Assembly: GCF_019423325.1 (NCBI RefSeq)
Contig: NZ_JAHZBQ010000002.1
Location: 124,001-188,000 of the forward strand
Direction of reading: 5' to 3'
Source: Campylobacter sp.
Lineage (GTDB): Bacteria > Campylobacterota > Campylobacteria > Campylobacterales > Campylobacteraceae
DNA length: 64,000 bases
How positions within the stretch are numbered: position 1 is the stretch's first letter; each line of letters begins with the position of its first letter. Both the position numbers and the translations under genes were made by a program. Of the stretch, positions 8,055 to 15,979 are shown one piece after another. The notes below the pieces were generated by a model. That model was not told the origin of the DNA. It saw only the letters and a list, made by a program, of their open reading frames with translations, and ran no database searches.

Positions 8055-8870
8055 TTAGCGTATCAAATTTTTATATATTTCTTTGGCGGGTTCGCCGTTT
8101 ATTTTTGAGAGCAGTTTCGCTTTTATTTTCGGCGCGATCTCAAGCGAAAGAATATCTTCTTGCGTGATTTTTTCAAAACTCTTTTCGCCCGCGCCGTCAA
8201 TCACGACGCACCATTCGCCGTTTAAATTTGCGCCGTTTAGGCTGAATAGGACCTCTGCGGCGCTACCGAAAAATTTGGTTTCAAATTTTTTCGTAACTTC
8301 CTTGATCGCAAAAATTTTGCGCCGCGCGTCGATCCCTGCGATCTGCTCTATTAGCTTTATCACGCGCTTTGGGGATTCGTAAAGTACGCATGGATAGGGG
8401 CTTTGCATTAAATTTAAGATCTGAGCTTTGCGCTGCGCGCCGTCATTGTTCAAAAAGCCTAAAAAGCTAAATTCTTTCTCCACCAGTCCGCTTGCGGCGG
8501 CTGCGAGCAGCAGAGCGTTTGCACCGCTAAGCACCTCGTAAGCTACGCCGCTTCGCTGCGCAAATTTTACGAGCGTAATCCCCGGATCGCTGATGCATGG
8601 CATTCCCGCGTCGCTTACGTATGCGCAAGCTTTTTCGCGCAGAAGCGACGAATCAAAGCCCGCGAAAAACTCCGCTTCGTTGTGCGTGTGCAACGAGTAA
8701 AATTGTGAAATTTTAAATGAAATTTGAAATTTATCGGATAATAGGTTTAGAAGTTTTTTTGAAACCCTCGTATCCTCGCAGATTAGGATTTCGCAGCCTT
8801 GCAATACCTCAAGCGCGCGGCTCGAGATATCGCTTAGATTTCCTATCGGCGTAGGAATGAGATATAGCAA
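8055..8870 (-). CDS. rsmI: 16S rRNA (cytidine-1402 2'-O)-methyltransferase
   Basis: A 271-residue tetrapyrrole-methylase-fold enzyme. The N-terminus reads YLIPTPIGNLSDISSRALE, followed by CEDTRVSKKLL, the SAM-binding VSDAGMPCISDPG and YESPKRV motifs, and the C-terminal QEDI..LEIAPKIKAKLLS region. The start is a TTG placed directly after the rpmE stop codon; no in-frame ATG gives the conserved N-terminus. It is co-transcribed with rpmE upstream. Confidence 0.93.
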   Translation of the reverse strand: MLYLIPTPIGNLSDISSRALEVLQGCEILICEDTRVSKKLLNLLSDKFQISFKISQFYSLHTHNEAEFFAGFDSSLLREKACAYVSDAGMPCISDPGITLVKFAQRSGVAYEVLSGANALLLAAAASGLVEKEFSFLGFLNNDGAQRKAQILNLMQSPYPCVLYESPKRVIKLIEQIAGIDARRKIFAIKEVTKKFETKFFGSAAEVLFSLNGANLNGEWCVVIDGAGEKSFEKITQEDILSLEIAPKIKAKLLSKINGEPAKEIYKNLIR

Positions 8871-9071
8871 CTATTTCATTCCGTATTTTTGCTTAAATTT
8901 CTCGACGCGGCCCGCGCTATCTACGATCTTCTCGCTACCTGTGAAAAACGGATGGCAGTTGGAGCAGATATCGACGCGGATCTCAGGCTTGTTCGAGCGC
9001 GTTTTAAAGGTGTTTCCGCAAGCGCAGGTAACGGTCGTTTCGACAAAGTTTGGATGGATATCTTTTTTCAT
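8871..9071 (-). CDS. rpmE: 50S ribosomal protein L31 (zinc-binding form)
   Basis: A 66-residue ribosomal protein. Cys residues in VTCACGNTF and DICSNCHPF give the CxC...CxxC pattern of the zinc-binding (C+) L31 type. The ATG is preceded by AAAGGATCAAAA. It is the first gene of the rpmE-rsmI run, and its promoter must lie in the gap beyond 9071. Confidence 0.97.
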   Translation of the reverse strand: MKKDIHPNFVETTVTCACGNTFKTRSNKPEIRVDICSNCHPFFTGSEKIVDSAGRVEKFKQKYGMK

Positions 9072-9401
9072 TTTTGATCCTTTTTGATGATTTTAAAAGG
9101 CAGCGATTATACAACTTTTTTATCTAAAAAGCAAATTTAAAGGGTTTTAAAAAACTCTCGGTAAAGCGGCAATTTTTTCTCGATCATGCTTTTTAAGCGC
9201 GAAGAATTTTAAAATTTAGCCCAATTTGCGAGTAAAATTTTGATTTACCGCGGCATGCAAAATACAGCGCGCAAAGATACGCCGCAGCGAATACGTGCCG
9301 CGCGTTAAGCCGCTGATAAACATAACAGGTCGCGCAAGGCAAAATTTAAATTCCAAAATTTAAAGCGCACGACTTTTTAAATTTTAAAATTTTCCGAGCG
9401 T
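9072..9401. other. Intergenic stretch, AT-word filler
   Basis: There is no gene in these 330 bases. The part near 9072-9120 should hold the rpmE promoter on the minus strand. The rest shows the repeated words AAATTTAAA and AAATTTTAAAATTTT, the latter just beyond the rsmE stop codon where it could act as a weak hairpin. Confidence 0.55.
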
Positions 9402-10058
9402 TTAAAACATCAGCTTCGCGCAAGTTGCGATCAGCGCGGTGTTTGAGCGCAAAATATAAGGGCTATTAAGCGCATAGGCGTTTTTAAATTTCTCCCTTTC
9501 GCGCGGCGAAAATCCGCCCTCGGGGCCTACGAACGCGATCTCATCGCCGCCGAAAATGTCGATGTTCTTGCCGCCAAAATCGATCAGGCTTACGTTTTCA
9601 TATCTTTGCGCTAGCTCGTCCGAGCCGCTTAAGACCTCGATCTGCATGATGGAATTTCGCCCGCATTGTTGAGATGAGTTGATCAAAATCCGCTCTATCC
9701 TCTGCATATCGAGCCGCACGTTTTTCTGCGACAGATCGGCATATACCAAAACAAGCCGCCCGACGCCCATCTCGTTTAGCGCAGGCAGGCTCTTTTCGAT
9801 CACGGCGCTCTCGACGACCGCCCAAGCGACGCAAAAATCGTGGCTCGGCATAAAAACGGAGCTTTTAAAAACTAAATTCAGAGCCGCGCCCTTGCGCGAA
9901 ATTTCGGCGATCTCATATAGATAACTCGCCCCGTCCTTTAGGTTTCGTACGTCTATGCGCTCGCCCGCCCTTGCTCGCCTGGCCTTTAGGTGCAAAAACT
10001 GATCATTCTGCAAAATCAGGCTCTGTTCGCCTGCAAGCTTATCGTAAAAATATACCAT
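9402..10058 (-). CDS. rsmE: 16S rRNA (uracil-1498 N3)-methyltransferase
   Basis: A 218-residue SPOUT methyltransferase. Visible motifs are HLKARRARAGERIDV at the N-terminal PUA-like domain, QQCGRNSIMQIEV in the middle, and the knot motifs FVGPEGGFSPRERE and LRSNTALIATCAKLM. The ATG at 10058 overlaps the stop codon of the upstream membrane protein as ATGA, so this start is preferred over the TTG one codon earlier. It is the last gene of its operon. Confidence 0.93.
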   Translation of the reverse strand: MVYFYDKLAGEQSLILQNDQFLHLKARRARAGERIDVRNLKDGASYLYEIAEISRKGAALNLVFKSSVFMPSHDFCVAWAVVESAVIEKSLPALNEMGVGRLVLVYADLSQKNVRLDMQRIERILINSSQQCGRNSIMQIEVLSGSDELAQRYENVSLIDFGGKNIDIFGGDEIAFVGPEGGFSPREREKFKNAYALNSPYILRSNTALIATCAKLMF

Positions 10059-10540
10059 CAAATAACACTCGCTATCAAAATTATCGCTAAGTTTAGCCCC
10101 AAAATCAGCCGCATTTTACGCTGATACGGCGCAAAGTTTTGGCTTAGATACGCGATTTTTAGCCGTTTGAAAGACGCTGCGCTAAGCGCGATCATCGCTA
10201 GCGATCCGACCGCCATAAAGTAAATTTTAAAGCTCAGATCAAAGCGCAGCACCGGCAGCATCACGCTTCCGCTAATTATAAGCGCCGCGAGAGTCGCATA
10301 ATATATCGGCAAAAACAGCCTGATGCGCCTAAGAAATCTAAGTCCCGATCTGCTCTTTTGCTTTAAATTTTCAGCTTGCGGCGCGGAAGCGGCGGGATTT
10401 AAAGCCTCTTTGCGCGGGCAAAATTCTGCCGCCGCATCGATCTTAAGCTGGGTAAAAATCAGATAAATTATCGTTAAAATCGCCGCAGCTAGCGCGAAAA
10501 ATTTATGAAAACCCAGGGCGCTTTGATACAGATAATCCAT
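10058..10540 (-). CDS. Uncharacterised integral membrane protein, about 160 aa
   Basis: Four hydrophobic spans are visible: FFALAAAILTIIYLIFTQL, the segment starting LPIYYATLAALIISG, YFMAVGSLAMIALSAA and LILGLNLAIILIASVI. A polar segment with NPAASAPQAENLKQ between spans 1 and 2 looks like an inserted low-complexity linker. The C-terminal part resembles small CopD/DUF2269-like membrane proteins, but this is weak. It occupies the place of the hypothetical membrane gene that precedes rsmE in C. jejuni as I recall. Start ATG 10540 is chosen over GTG 10543. It is coupled to rsmE by an ATGA overlap. Confidence 0.72.
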   Translation of the reverse strand: MDYLYQSALGFHKFFALAAAILTIIYLIFTQLKIDAAAEFCPRKEALNPAASAPQAENLKQKSRSGLRFLRRIRLFLPIYYATLAALIISGSVMLPVLRFDLSFKIYFMAVGSLAMIALSAASFKRLKIAYLSQNFAPYQRKMRLILGLNLAIILIASVI

Positions 10541-10917
10541 CACTTCCGCCGAGGGGTTAAATTTGCAGTATAAAATTTTGCGCGGCTAGAGCCGAAACGA
10601 CCGAATTTCAACGCAAATTTTTTCGGCGCGAGATAAAGCAGACCTGCTCCGCGCCTTTGAAATTTTAAAAACCATTCAAAGCGGCTGCGGATATTTATTG
10701 CTTTAAAATTTATCCTGCTGGCTTCTAATCGCTGTTTCGCGCAGTATTTCTCGTGCCAAGAATGAAATTTTGCGGATAGAGCTTTATGAAATTTAAAATT
10801 TCTTTGCGTAGATCGCACGGGTAAAAATGACGCTAAAATCGCGCTTGCGTGCCGCATACGAACCACGCAAATTTTAAAAATTTTCAAATTTAGCCGCCGA
10901 TTTTTCAACGCTCCGTC
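10541..10917. other. Non-coding gap with a chance open frame
   Basis: An open frame of about 120 codons exists on the minus strand, but its product is very basic, lacks domain-like pattern and is built from the AT-word filler (AAATTTTAAAA, TTTAAAATTT) seen in other gaps. There is no good ribosome site. I treat it as intergenic. Confidence 0.5.
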
Positions 10918-11139
10918 CTATTCAGTCACCGGAAGCGGCGGCATATCGGCGTTTATATCGACTTTGGGCTCGCTAGGCGCGATAGGCACGTCCTTTGGCA
11001 CCTCGCTATCTACCGGCGGCTTTTGCAAGGTGTCCTTTTTCTCATCGTCGCAGCCGCCCAAAGCAAGCGCGCAGACAAAGATCGCGCATGTGGCAAAAAC
11101 GCGCACAAATCCCGCGCCAAATTTAAAGAAATTTCTCAT
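10918..11139 (-). CDS. Small proline-rich lipoprotein, 73 aa
   Basis: A signal peptide of about 28 residues (RNFFKFGAGFVRVFATCAIFVC) ends in the lipobox LGGC, followed by a short acidic, proline-rich tail (EVPKDVPIAPSEPKVD). The ATG at 11139 overlaps the queD stop codon as ATGA and has AAAGGA 7 bases upstream, so the longer frame reaching 11292 is rejected. A lipoprotein gene sits at this place in C. jejuni as I recall. Its function is unknown; a periplasmic tether is plausible. Confidence 0.8.
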   Translation of the reverse strand: MRNFFKFGAGFVRVFATCAIFVCALALGGCDDEKKDTLQKPPVDSEVPKDVPIAPSEPKVDINADMPPLPVTE

Positions 11140-11720
11140 CAGCAATCCTTTGGATAGATGATTTTTTCGCCGCGCAGTAGCTTTTGCCAAAGCTCCGGCT
11201 GCCTCCACTCCTCGCGCACGGCCGGCGAGAATTCTATCTCTTCCAGCGCGATCTCGCCCATCTGCGCATTGTAGGCGTCCTCGCGGAAGCACTGCGCGTA
11301 GCCGGTGGCCGTTTCGTGCACGATGACGCTGTGAAGCTTTACTTCGCGCTCGCCGTTTTGCATCTGAGTTAGGCTCAAAAGTCGGTCCACAAGGACGAAA
11401 AAAATTCTACAAAACTGCTCCGCACTCGGATTTAGCGGTATCTGCACCCAGCGCGCGCTGTGTTTTTTAAGATCCGCGATATAGCCCGCATCGTCACGCG
11501 CATAGATCGTCGTGGCGTGATCGAAACTATCGATAAGCTCGCGGATACCGAGCTTCATATAGCCAAAGTCGTAAACCATACCCGCCTCATCTAAAAAATT
11601 TGAGCTAAGCAAAATTTCGCATCTGTAGGAGTGGCCGTGGATGCTCGTGCGGCACCGCTTCGAGCCGCACAGGCGCACGATGTGAGCGTTTTCGAATTCG
11701 TATAATTTCCTAATTATCAT
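11139..11720 (-). CDS. queD: 6-carboxytetrahydropterin synthase (QueD family)
   Basis: A 193-residue enzyme of the 6-pyruvoyl-tetrahydropterin synthase fold, making 6-carboxy-tetrahydropterin for queuosine (PreQ0) synthesis. FENAHIV gives the first zinc His, CGSKRCRTSIHGHSY the catalytic Cys and the HGH zinc ligands, and SFDHATTIY and HETATGYAQ complete the active site. It is longer than the usual 120-140 residues, as is common in Campylobacter. ATG 11720 overlaps the queE stop (ATGA) and has AGGACGGGG upstream; the longer start at 11741 is less likely. Confidence 0.92.
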   Translation of the reverse strand: MIIRKLYEFENAHIVRLCGSKRCRTSIHGHSYRCEILLSSNFLDEAGMVYDFGYMKLGIRELIDSFDHATTIYARDDAGYIADLKKHSARWVQIPLNPSAEQFCRIFFVLVDRLLSLTQMQNGEREVKLHSVIVHETATGYAQCFREDAYNAQMGEIALEEIEFSPAVREEWRQPELWQKLLRGEKIIYPKDC

Positions 11721-12682
11721 ACCCCGTCCTTCTCGCCCCAAATTCTAATATGCAGGCGATCGGAGTAATTATAGCCGTTTTTTAGGCAAAAATCCACGCA
11801 AAATTGCGCGCCGCTTTCCAGCTCGCGACGATCTGCGCCGCGCGGCATGCAATAAACCTCGCTCTCGCACGCCGCTAAAATTTCTCTGATCTCGGGCTGC
11901 GCGTCAAACTCGGGCGAGATGACGAACTTGTAAAAGCTATCTTTTGCGTTTTTCTTTAAATTTCGTAGCGCGGCGAAGTTTAACCTGCGTTCGCGCGGCT
12001 CGGCGGAGTTTGAGAGCTTAGGCGAGACCGCAAAAACACAGCTTTTATAGGCGGAGAATTTTTCAAAATCCACTAAAATCGTGCCGTTGGTCTCAAAATG
12101 CACTTCGTATCCGCGCGCTAGCAGCTCGCAGACAAACTCGTAAAATAGCGCCTCTTTGTGATGCAACATCGGCTCGCCGCCAGTGATAACGACGATCGGC
12201 TTTTGATAAAGCTTAGCGCTCTGCGGCGAGGCGGAGCTTTGCGGCTTTAAATTTGAGGAATTTTTCGCCGCAAAATTTAAAGAATTTTCACTTGTTAAAT
12301 TTAAAGATTTTTCTGCGCTACCGTTTGAGCGAGGAGGCGTTTGTGCGGCGGCGGAATTTAACGTATCGCTTTTAGAAAAAGCTTCGGCGGCGCAAAAACC
12401 CTGCGCAGAGCACACGGGCTCAGAACAGGACAAATCAGATAAATTTGGAATTTTATTCAAAAGCTGCGCTAAATTTAAAATTTCTTCGTGCTCGAAGTGG
12501 CTCGTAAAAACCGCGCGGATCGTATCGCAGCCGCGCAAGATCTCGCCGGTCTTTGGCGAAATGCGCGCGCCGCCGAAGCCCGCACAGCGCAGATTACAGC
12601 CCGCGAAACGAAAGAAAAACGCGAGCCTGCCTGCGTATTTGCCCTCGCCCTGGATACTTAAAAAGCTCTCTACGAGCCTCAT
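11717..12682 (-). CDS. queE: 7-carboxy-7-deazaguanine synthase (radical SAM) with a low-complexity insert
   Basis: A radical SAM enzyme that converts carboxytetrahydropterin to CDG in queuosine synthesis. VESFLSIQGEGKYAG and FRFAGCNLRCAGFG hold the QueE start and the first cluster cysteines; a further Cys follows in EILRGCDTI. VVITGGEPMLH is the SAM-binding GGEP motif. Residues about 77-150 are a Ser/Asn/Ala-rich, apparently disordered insert (LNSAAAQTPP, NSLNFAAKNSSNLK) that normal QueE proteins lack. Its DNA (about 12210-12450) resembles intergenic filler. The gene is coupled on both sides by ATGA overlaps with moaA and queD. Confidence 0.9.
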   Translation of the reverse strand: MRLVESFLSIQGEGKYAGRLAFFFRFAGCNLRCAGFGGARISPKTGEILRGCDTIRAVFTSHFEHEEILNLAQLLNKIPNLSDLSCSEPVCSAQGFCAAEAFSKSDTLNSAAAQTPPRSNGSAEKSLNLTSENSLNFAAKNSSNLKPQSSASPQSAKLYQKPIVVITGGEPMLHHKEALFYEFVCELLARGYEVHFETNGTILVDFEKFSAYKSCVFAVSPKLSNSAEPRERRLNFAALRNLKKNAKDSFYKFVISPEFDAQPEIREILAACESEVYCMPRGADRRELESGAQFCVDFCLKNGYNYSDRLHIRIWGEKDGV

Positions 12683-13644
12683 CCGCCCGTCTCGTAAAAT
12701 GCGCGGCTTGAAATTTCATTCGAAGCGTCCGTTTGCCAGCGATTTTTTTCGGGCTTATTCGCTAAAATTTTAGCCAAAATTTCGGCGGCTGCGCCAATGT
12801 TGCCCTCTTTGACCGCCTTTTTGATACTTAGCGCGTCCTCGAAGTAAAGACACGGGATCAAAAGCCCCTCGGCGCTTAGTCTGATGCGGTTGCAGCTCTC
12901 GCAAAAATCGTGCTTGTGCGGATCGATGATGCCGAAGGTGTAGCCGTCCCCGAGCGCGTAAAGCGACGCGGGCGAACTTTGTGATTTCGGCAGAGCGGTA
13001 AAGATAAATTTACGCCTTAAAATATCTAAAATTTCACTCGATTTTAAGCCTGTAAGATCGCCGGCATGGGTGTTTTCCATAAATTCTATGAAGCGAATCT
13101 GACAATCCTTCTCGCGGGCAAATTCTAGCAAATAAATAAGCTCGTCGTCGTTGATGCCTTTTAGCGCGACAGTGTTTAGCTTGACTTTTAATCCCGCTTC
13201 AAGCGCAGCGTCAAGGCCTTCTAAGACGTTATAAAGCACGCCTCGCTGAGCTATAAATTTAGCCCGCTCCGGACGCAGCGAGTCAAGCGACATATTGATG
13301 CGCTTTAGCCCGGCGTCTTTCAGGGCGCGTGCGTAGTTTTTGAGATAATATCCGTTGGTGGTAAGCGCAAGATCGATACCCGGAGCGTAATCCGCGATCA
13401 TCTTTATAAAATCCTCGATCCCCTTTCGCACCAGCGGTTCGCCGCCGGTGATACGGATCTTTTTTACGCCGCCGTCGATCGCAACTTTGACGAATAAAAA
13501 CATCTCCTCAAAGCTTAAAATATTCTCTCGCGGCACCCAATTAAACGGCGTGCTCGGCATGCAATATCTGCATCTGAAATTACACCGCTGCGTAACCGAA
13601 ATGCGCAAATAATCGATCGTTCGTCCAAATTTATCAATTAGCAT
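12679..13644 (-). CDS. moaA: GTP 3',8-cyclase (molybdopterin step 1)
   Basis: A 321-residue radical SAM enzyme for molybdenum cofactor synthesis. It has the N-terminal cluster motif CNFRCRYCMP, the ITGGEPLVRKG motif, MSLDSL, and the C-terminal cluster cysteines in HDFCESCNRIRLSAEGLLIPCL. The C-terminal GG dipeptide that reaches into the active site is present (YETGG). ATG 13644 with AAGG upstream gives the usual N-terminus, so a TTG six codons earlier is rejected. It leads the moaA-queE-queD-lipoprotein operon. Confidence 0.95.
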   Translation of the reverse strand: MLIDKFGRTIDYLRISVTQRCNFRCRYCMPSTPFNWVPRENILSFEEMFLFVKVAIDGGVKKIRITGGEPLVRKGIEDFIKMIADYAPGIDLALTTNGYYLKNYARALKDAGLKRINMSLDSLRPERAKFIAQRGVLYNVLEGLDAALEAGLKVKLNTVALKGINDDELIYLLEFAREKDCQIRFIEFMENTHAGDLTGLKSSEILDILRRKFIFTALPKSQSSPASLYALGDGYTFGIIDPHKHDFCESCNRIRLSAEGLLIPCLYFEDALSIKKAVKEGNIGAAAEILAKILANKPEKNRWQTDASNEISSRAFYETGG

Positions 13645-13724
13645 ATTTTGCCTTAATATCAATTTGCGGCGATTATATAAAAAACAAAGCGATTTTGCAA
13701 AATTTTATTTTTATATTGCTCTGG

Positions 13725-14084
13725 CTATTTTCTTACCGAGCCGATGAGCTCTTTAAGCTGATCTAGTAGCGGTCTGATCTGCTTTTCTACCCGCTCGTCG
13801 ATCATCGTAGGCACTACATCTAGTCTCTGTTCTATCGTCTCGTCGATTACGTCGGCAATCGCGTTTATATCGATATTAGGAGCGACTTTGCCGCCCGAAT
13901 CGATCATCTCTTTTATCTCCTCGACCTTCTTTTTAAGCAGATAATTTTCCTGCATAGCATCGGTCAACACCTGATCGAAGCGCTCGAATTTTTTATCCGC
14001 TTGCTTATCCTTAAAATATATGACGAAAAACATCAAAAATATAACTACGCAGAGTCCTAAAATGATGATAGTGTTAAGATCCAT
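13725..14084 (-). CDS. Single-span membrane protein with coiled coil, 119 aa
   Basis: An N-terminal membrane span (IIILGLCVVIFLMFFVIYF) is followed by a charged, heptad-like helix (KKFERFDQVLTDAMQENYLLKKKVEEI) and a second acidic helical stretch. It has the look of a cytoplasm-facing coiled-coil anchor protein. RBS AAGGAACCCCT precedes the ATG. It follows ubiA at a 9-base distance. No known function. Confidence 0.8.
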   Translation of the reverse strand: MDLNTIIILGLCVVIFLMFFVIYFKDKQADKKFERFDQVLTDAMQENYLLKKKVEEIKEMIDSGGKVAPNIDINAIADVIDETIEQRLDVVPTMIDERVEKQIRPLLDQLKELIGSVRK

Positions 14085-14093
14085 AGGGGTTCC

Positions 14094-14963
14094 TTAAAAT
14101 AAATTTACAAAAATAAAAGCGAAAAACGCAATGCCCAAGTAGCCGTTGAGCGTGAAAAACGCACGATCGATCTTGCCAAAATCTTTCTGCACGATCTTAT
14201 GCTCGAAGTACAGGATCGCCGCGCACGCAGCCACGCCCAGATAGGCAAAAAAGCCTAAATTTGCCGCTGCGCAAAACAGCAGCCAAAAAAGCACCGCCAC
14301 GGCGTGAAAAATTTTAGAGATAAACATCGACGCTTCCTTGCCGTAAAGCGCAGGGATGCTGTAAAGCCCAGCCGTGCGGTCAAATTCCATATCTTGAAGC
14401 GAATACAACACGTCAAAGCCGCCTACCCAAAATACTACTCCAAAGCATAGCAGCACCGACCAGAGCGGAATTCCGCCACTAACGGCGATCGCCCCCGCAA
14501 TCGGCGCAAGCCCCAGGCAAAAGCCGAGCATCAAATGCGCAGTCTCGCTAAAGCGCTTAAAATATGAATACCCGCCTAACGCCGCTAAAATCGGCACCGA
14601 AAGCTTAAGCGCCAAAGGATTTATAAGCGCCGAAACCGCTATGAAAACCACCGCGTTTGCGATGATGAAAAGCAGCAAATTCCCGCGTCCGATCCGTCCG
14701 TCCACGCTGGGGCGCGAAGCGCAACGCGGATTGGCGCGGTCGATATCTTCGTCCAAGTAGCGATTTAGAGCCATTGCGAAGCTTCTAGCGCTCACCGCGC
14801 ATAAAATCCCCAAAAAAAGCAATTTCCAGCCGAACCATACTGAGCCGCTTTGCAGCTTGCTCGCGGTAATCATCGCCGTAAAGATAAACGGCAACGCGAA
14901 AACCGAGTGTTTAAAAACTATTAATTCGTTGATATCGGATAAAATTTCTTTAAATTTAGCCAT
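14094..14963 (-). CDS. ubiA: UbiA-family menaquinone prenyltransferase (MqnP-like)
   Basis: A 289-residue, multi-span UbiA-type prenyltransferase. The first aspartate-rich motif is NRYLDEDIDRANPR and the second is YSLQDMEFDRTAGLYSIP. Because mqnA is in the same window and campylobacters use the futalosine route, the likely job is prenylation in menaquinone synthesis (MqnP) rather than ubiquinone synthesis; that is inference from pathway knowledge. ATG 14963 with AAGGGG upstream is preferred. The longer frame to 15083 would overlap the divergent miaA gene. Confidence 0.9.
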   Translation of the reverse strand: MAKFKEILSDINELIVFKHSVFALPFIFTAMITASKLQSGSVWFGWKLLFLGILCAVSARSFAMALNRYLDEDIDRANPRCASRPSVDGRIGRGNLLLFIIANAVVFIAVSALINPLALKLSVPILAALGGYSYFKRFSETAHLMLGFCLGLAPIAGAIAVSGGIPLWSVLLCFGVVFWVGGFDVLYSLQDMEFDRTAGLYSIPALYGKEASMFISKIFHAVAVLFWLLFCAAANLGFFAYLGVAACAAILYFEHKIVQKDFGKIDRAFFTLNGYLGIAFFAFIFVNLF

Positions 14964-15023
14964 TTTGCCCCTTATTTTGGGCACCATTGTATCAAAAAAA
15001 AGTAAGAATAGCTCTAAATTTGA

Positions 15024-15029
15024 TATAAT
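15024..15029 (+). promoter_or_regulatory. -10 box of miaA
   Basis: TGATATAATT carries a perfect TATAAT with an extended TG. It lies 31 bases before the TTG start of miaA, leaving room for a short leader with the AAAGGA ribosome site. Confidence 0.5.
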
Positions 15030-15059
15030 TTGAACGAAAAATTTACGAAAGGAAACGCC

Positions 15060-15965
15060 TTGAGCCAAAATCAAAACTCGCACGCAAGCCCACAGATCGC
15101 GATCATCGGCACTACCGCAAGCGGCAAAAGCGATCTTGCGCTAAGCATCGCGCGAAAAACCGGCGCTGTGATTTTGAGCCTTGACTCACTCTGCATTTAT
15201 CGGCAGATCGACATCGCAAGCGCTAAGCCAGGCGAGGAGGAGCTGCGCGAGATCAAGCACTTCGGCGTAAATTTAATCTACCCAAACGAGTACTTCAGCG
15301 TCGGCGAGTTTATCAAAGAATACACAGCCGTGCGGGCTTTTGCAGGGCGTAGCGGCGTGCCTTTGATAATAACGGGCGGCAGCGGGTTTTATCTCAAAGC
15401 GATGCTAAGCGGGCTGGCGCCGAAGGTTCCCGATTTTAAAAGCGAAATTTCAAACGATGAAATTTACGCTCTAGCGCAGCAGATCGATCCGGAATTTGCC
15501 GCAAAGCTTAGCGCGGCAGACAGCTTTCGTTTAAAAAAATGGCTAAGCATCTATAAATTTTGCGGCGGGGCGCCGAGTAAATTTCTGCGCGAAAACACCG
15601 CCGCGCCCGTCATTTCGGATATTAAAATTTTTGAGATCGACGCGCCCAAGCAATGGCTTGCGCAGCGTATCGAAGCACGCACGAAGGCGATGTTTGAGCG
15701 AGGGCTTTTGGAGGAGGCGGAGCTTTTATTTGCTCGCTACGGTACGGAATGCAGGGCGCTAGGCTGCATCGGGCTAAAGGAGTGCGGGCAGCTTTTGCGC
15801 GGGCAGATCTCACGGGCGCAGTGCGAGCAGCTCGTGAGCCTGCACACGACACAGCTTGCAAAGCGCCAACGCACCTTCAACCGCTCGCAGTTCGCGGATA
15901 AAATTTCAGCACCGCCGCAAGAGCTGGAGCGTGAAATTTTAAAATTTCTTCGCCGCAAGATTTAA
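15060..15965 (+). CDS. miaA: tRNA dimethylallyltransferase
   Basis: A 301-residue enzyme that prenylates A37 of tRNAs reading UNN codons. The P-loop IIGTTASGKSDLAL is near the N-terminus, followed by SLDSLCIYRQIDIASAKP, ITGGSGFYLKAML and the C-terminal ALGCIGLKE and TTQLAKRQRTF motifs. The start is taken as TTG 15060, which has AAAGGA 7 bases upstream; a TTG ten codons earlier has no ribosome site. It is divergent from ubiA. Confidence 0.94.
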   Translation: MSQNQNSHASPQIAIIGTTASGKSDLALSIARKTGAVILSLDSLCIYRQIDIASAKPGEEELREIKHFGVNLIYPNEYFSVGEFIKEYTAVRAFAGRSGVPLIITGGSGFYLKAMLSGLAPKVPDFKSEISNDEIYALAQQIDPEFAAKLSAADSFRLKKWLSIYKFCGGAPSKFLRENTAAPVISDIKIFEIDAPKQWLAQRIEARTKAMFERGLLEEAELLFARYGTECRALGCIGLKECGQLLRGQISRAQCEQLVSLHTTQLAKRQRTFNRSQFADKISAPPQELEREILKFLRRKI

Positions 15966-15979
15966 AAGACCCATGCTGT

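Noticed and set aside
10540..10908. Open frame of 122 codons on the minus strand
   Set aside because: Very basic product made from the intergenic AT words; no ribosome site; not part of the remembered operon order.
14964..15083. Longer N-terminus for the UbiA-type gene
   Set aside because: It overlaps the divergent miaA start region; ATG 14963 has a good AAGGGG ribosome site and gives the usual N-terminus.
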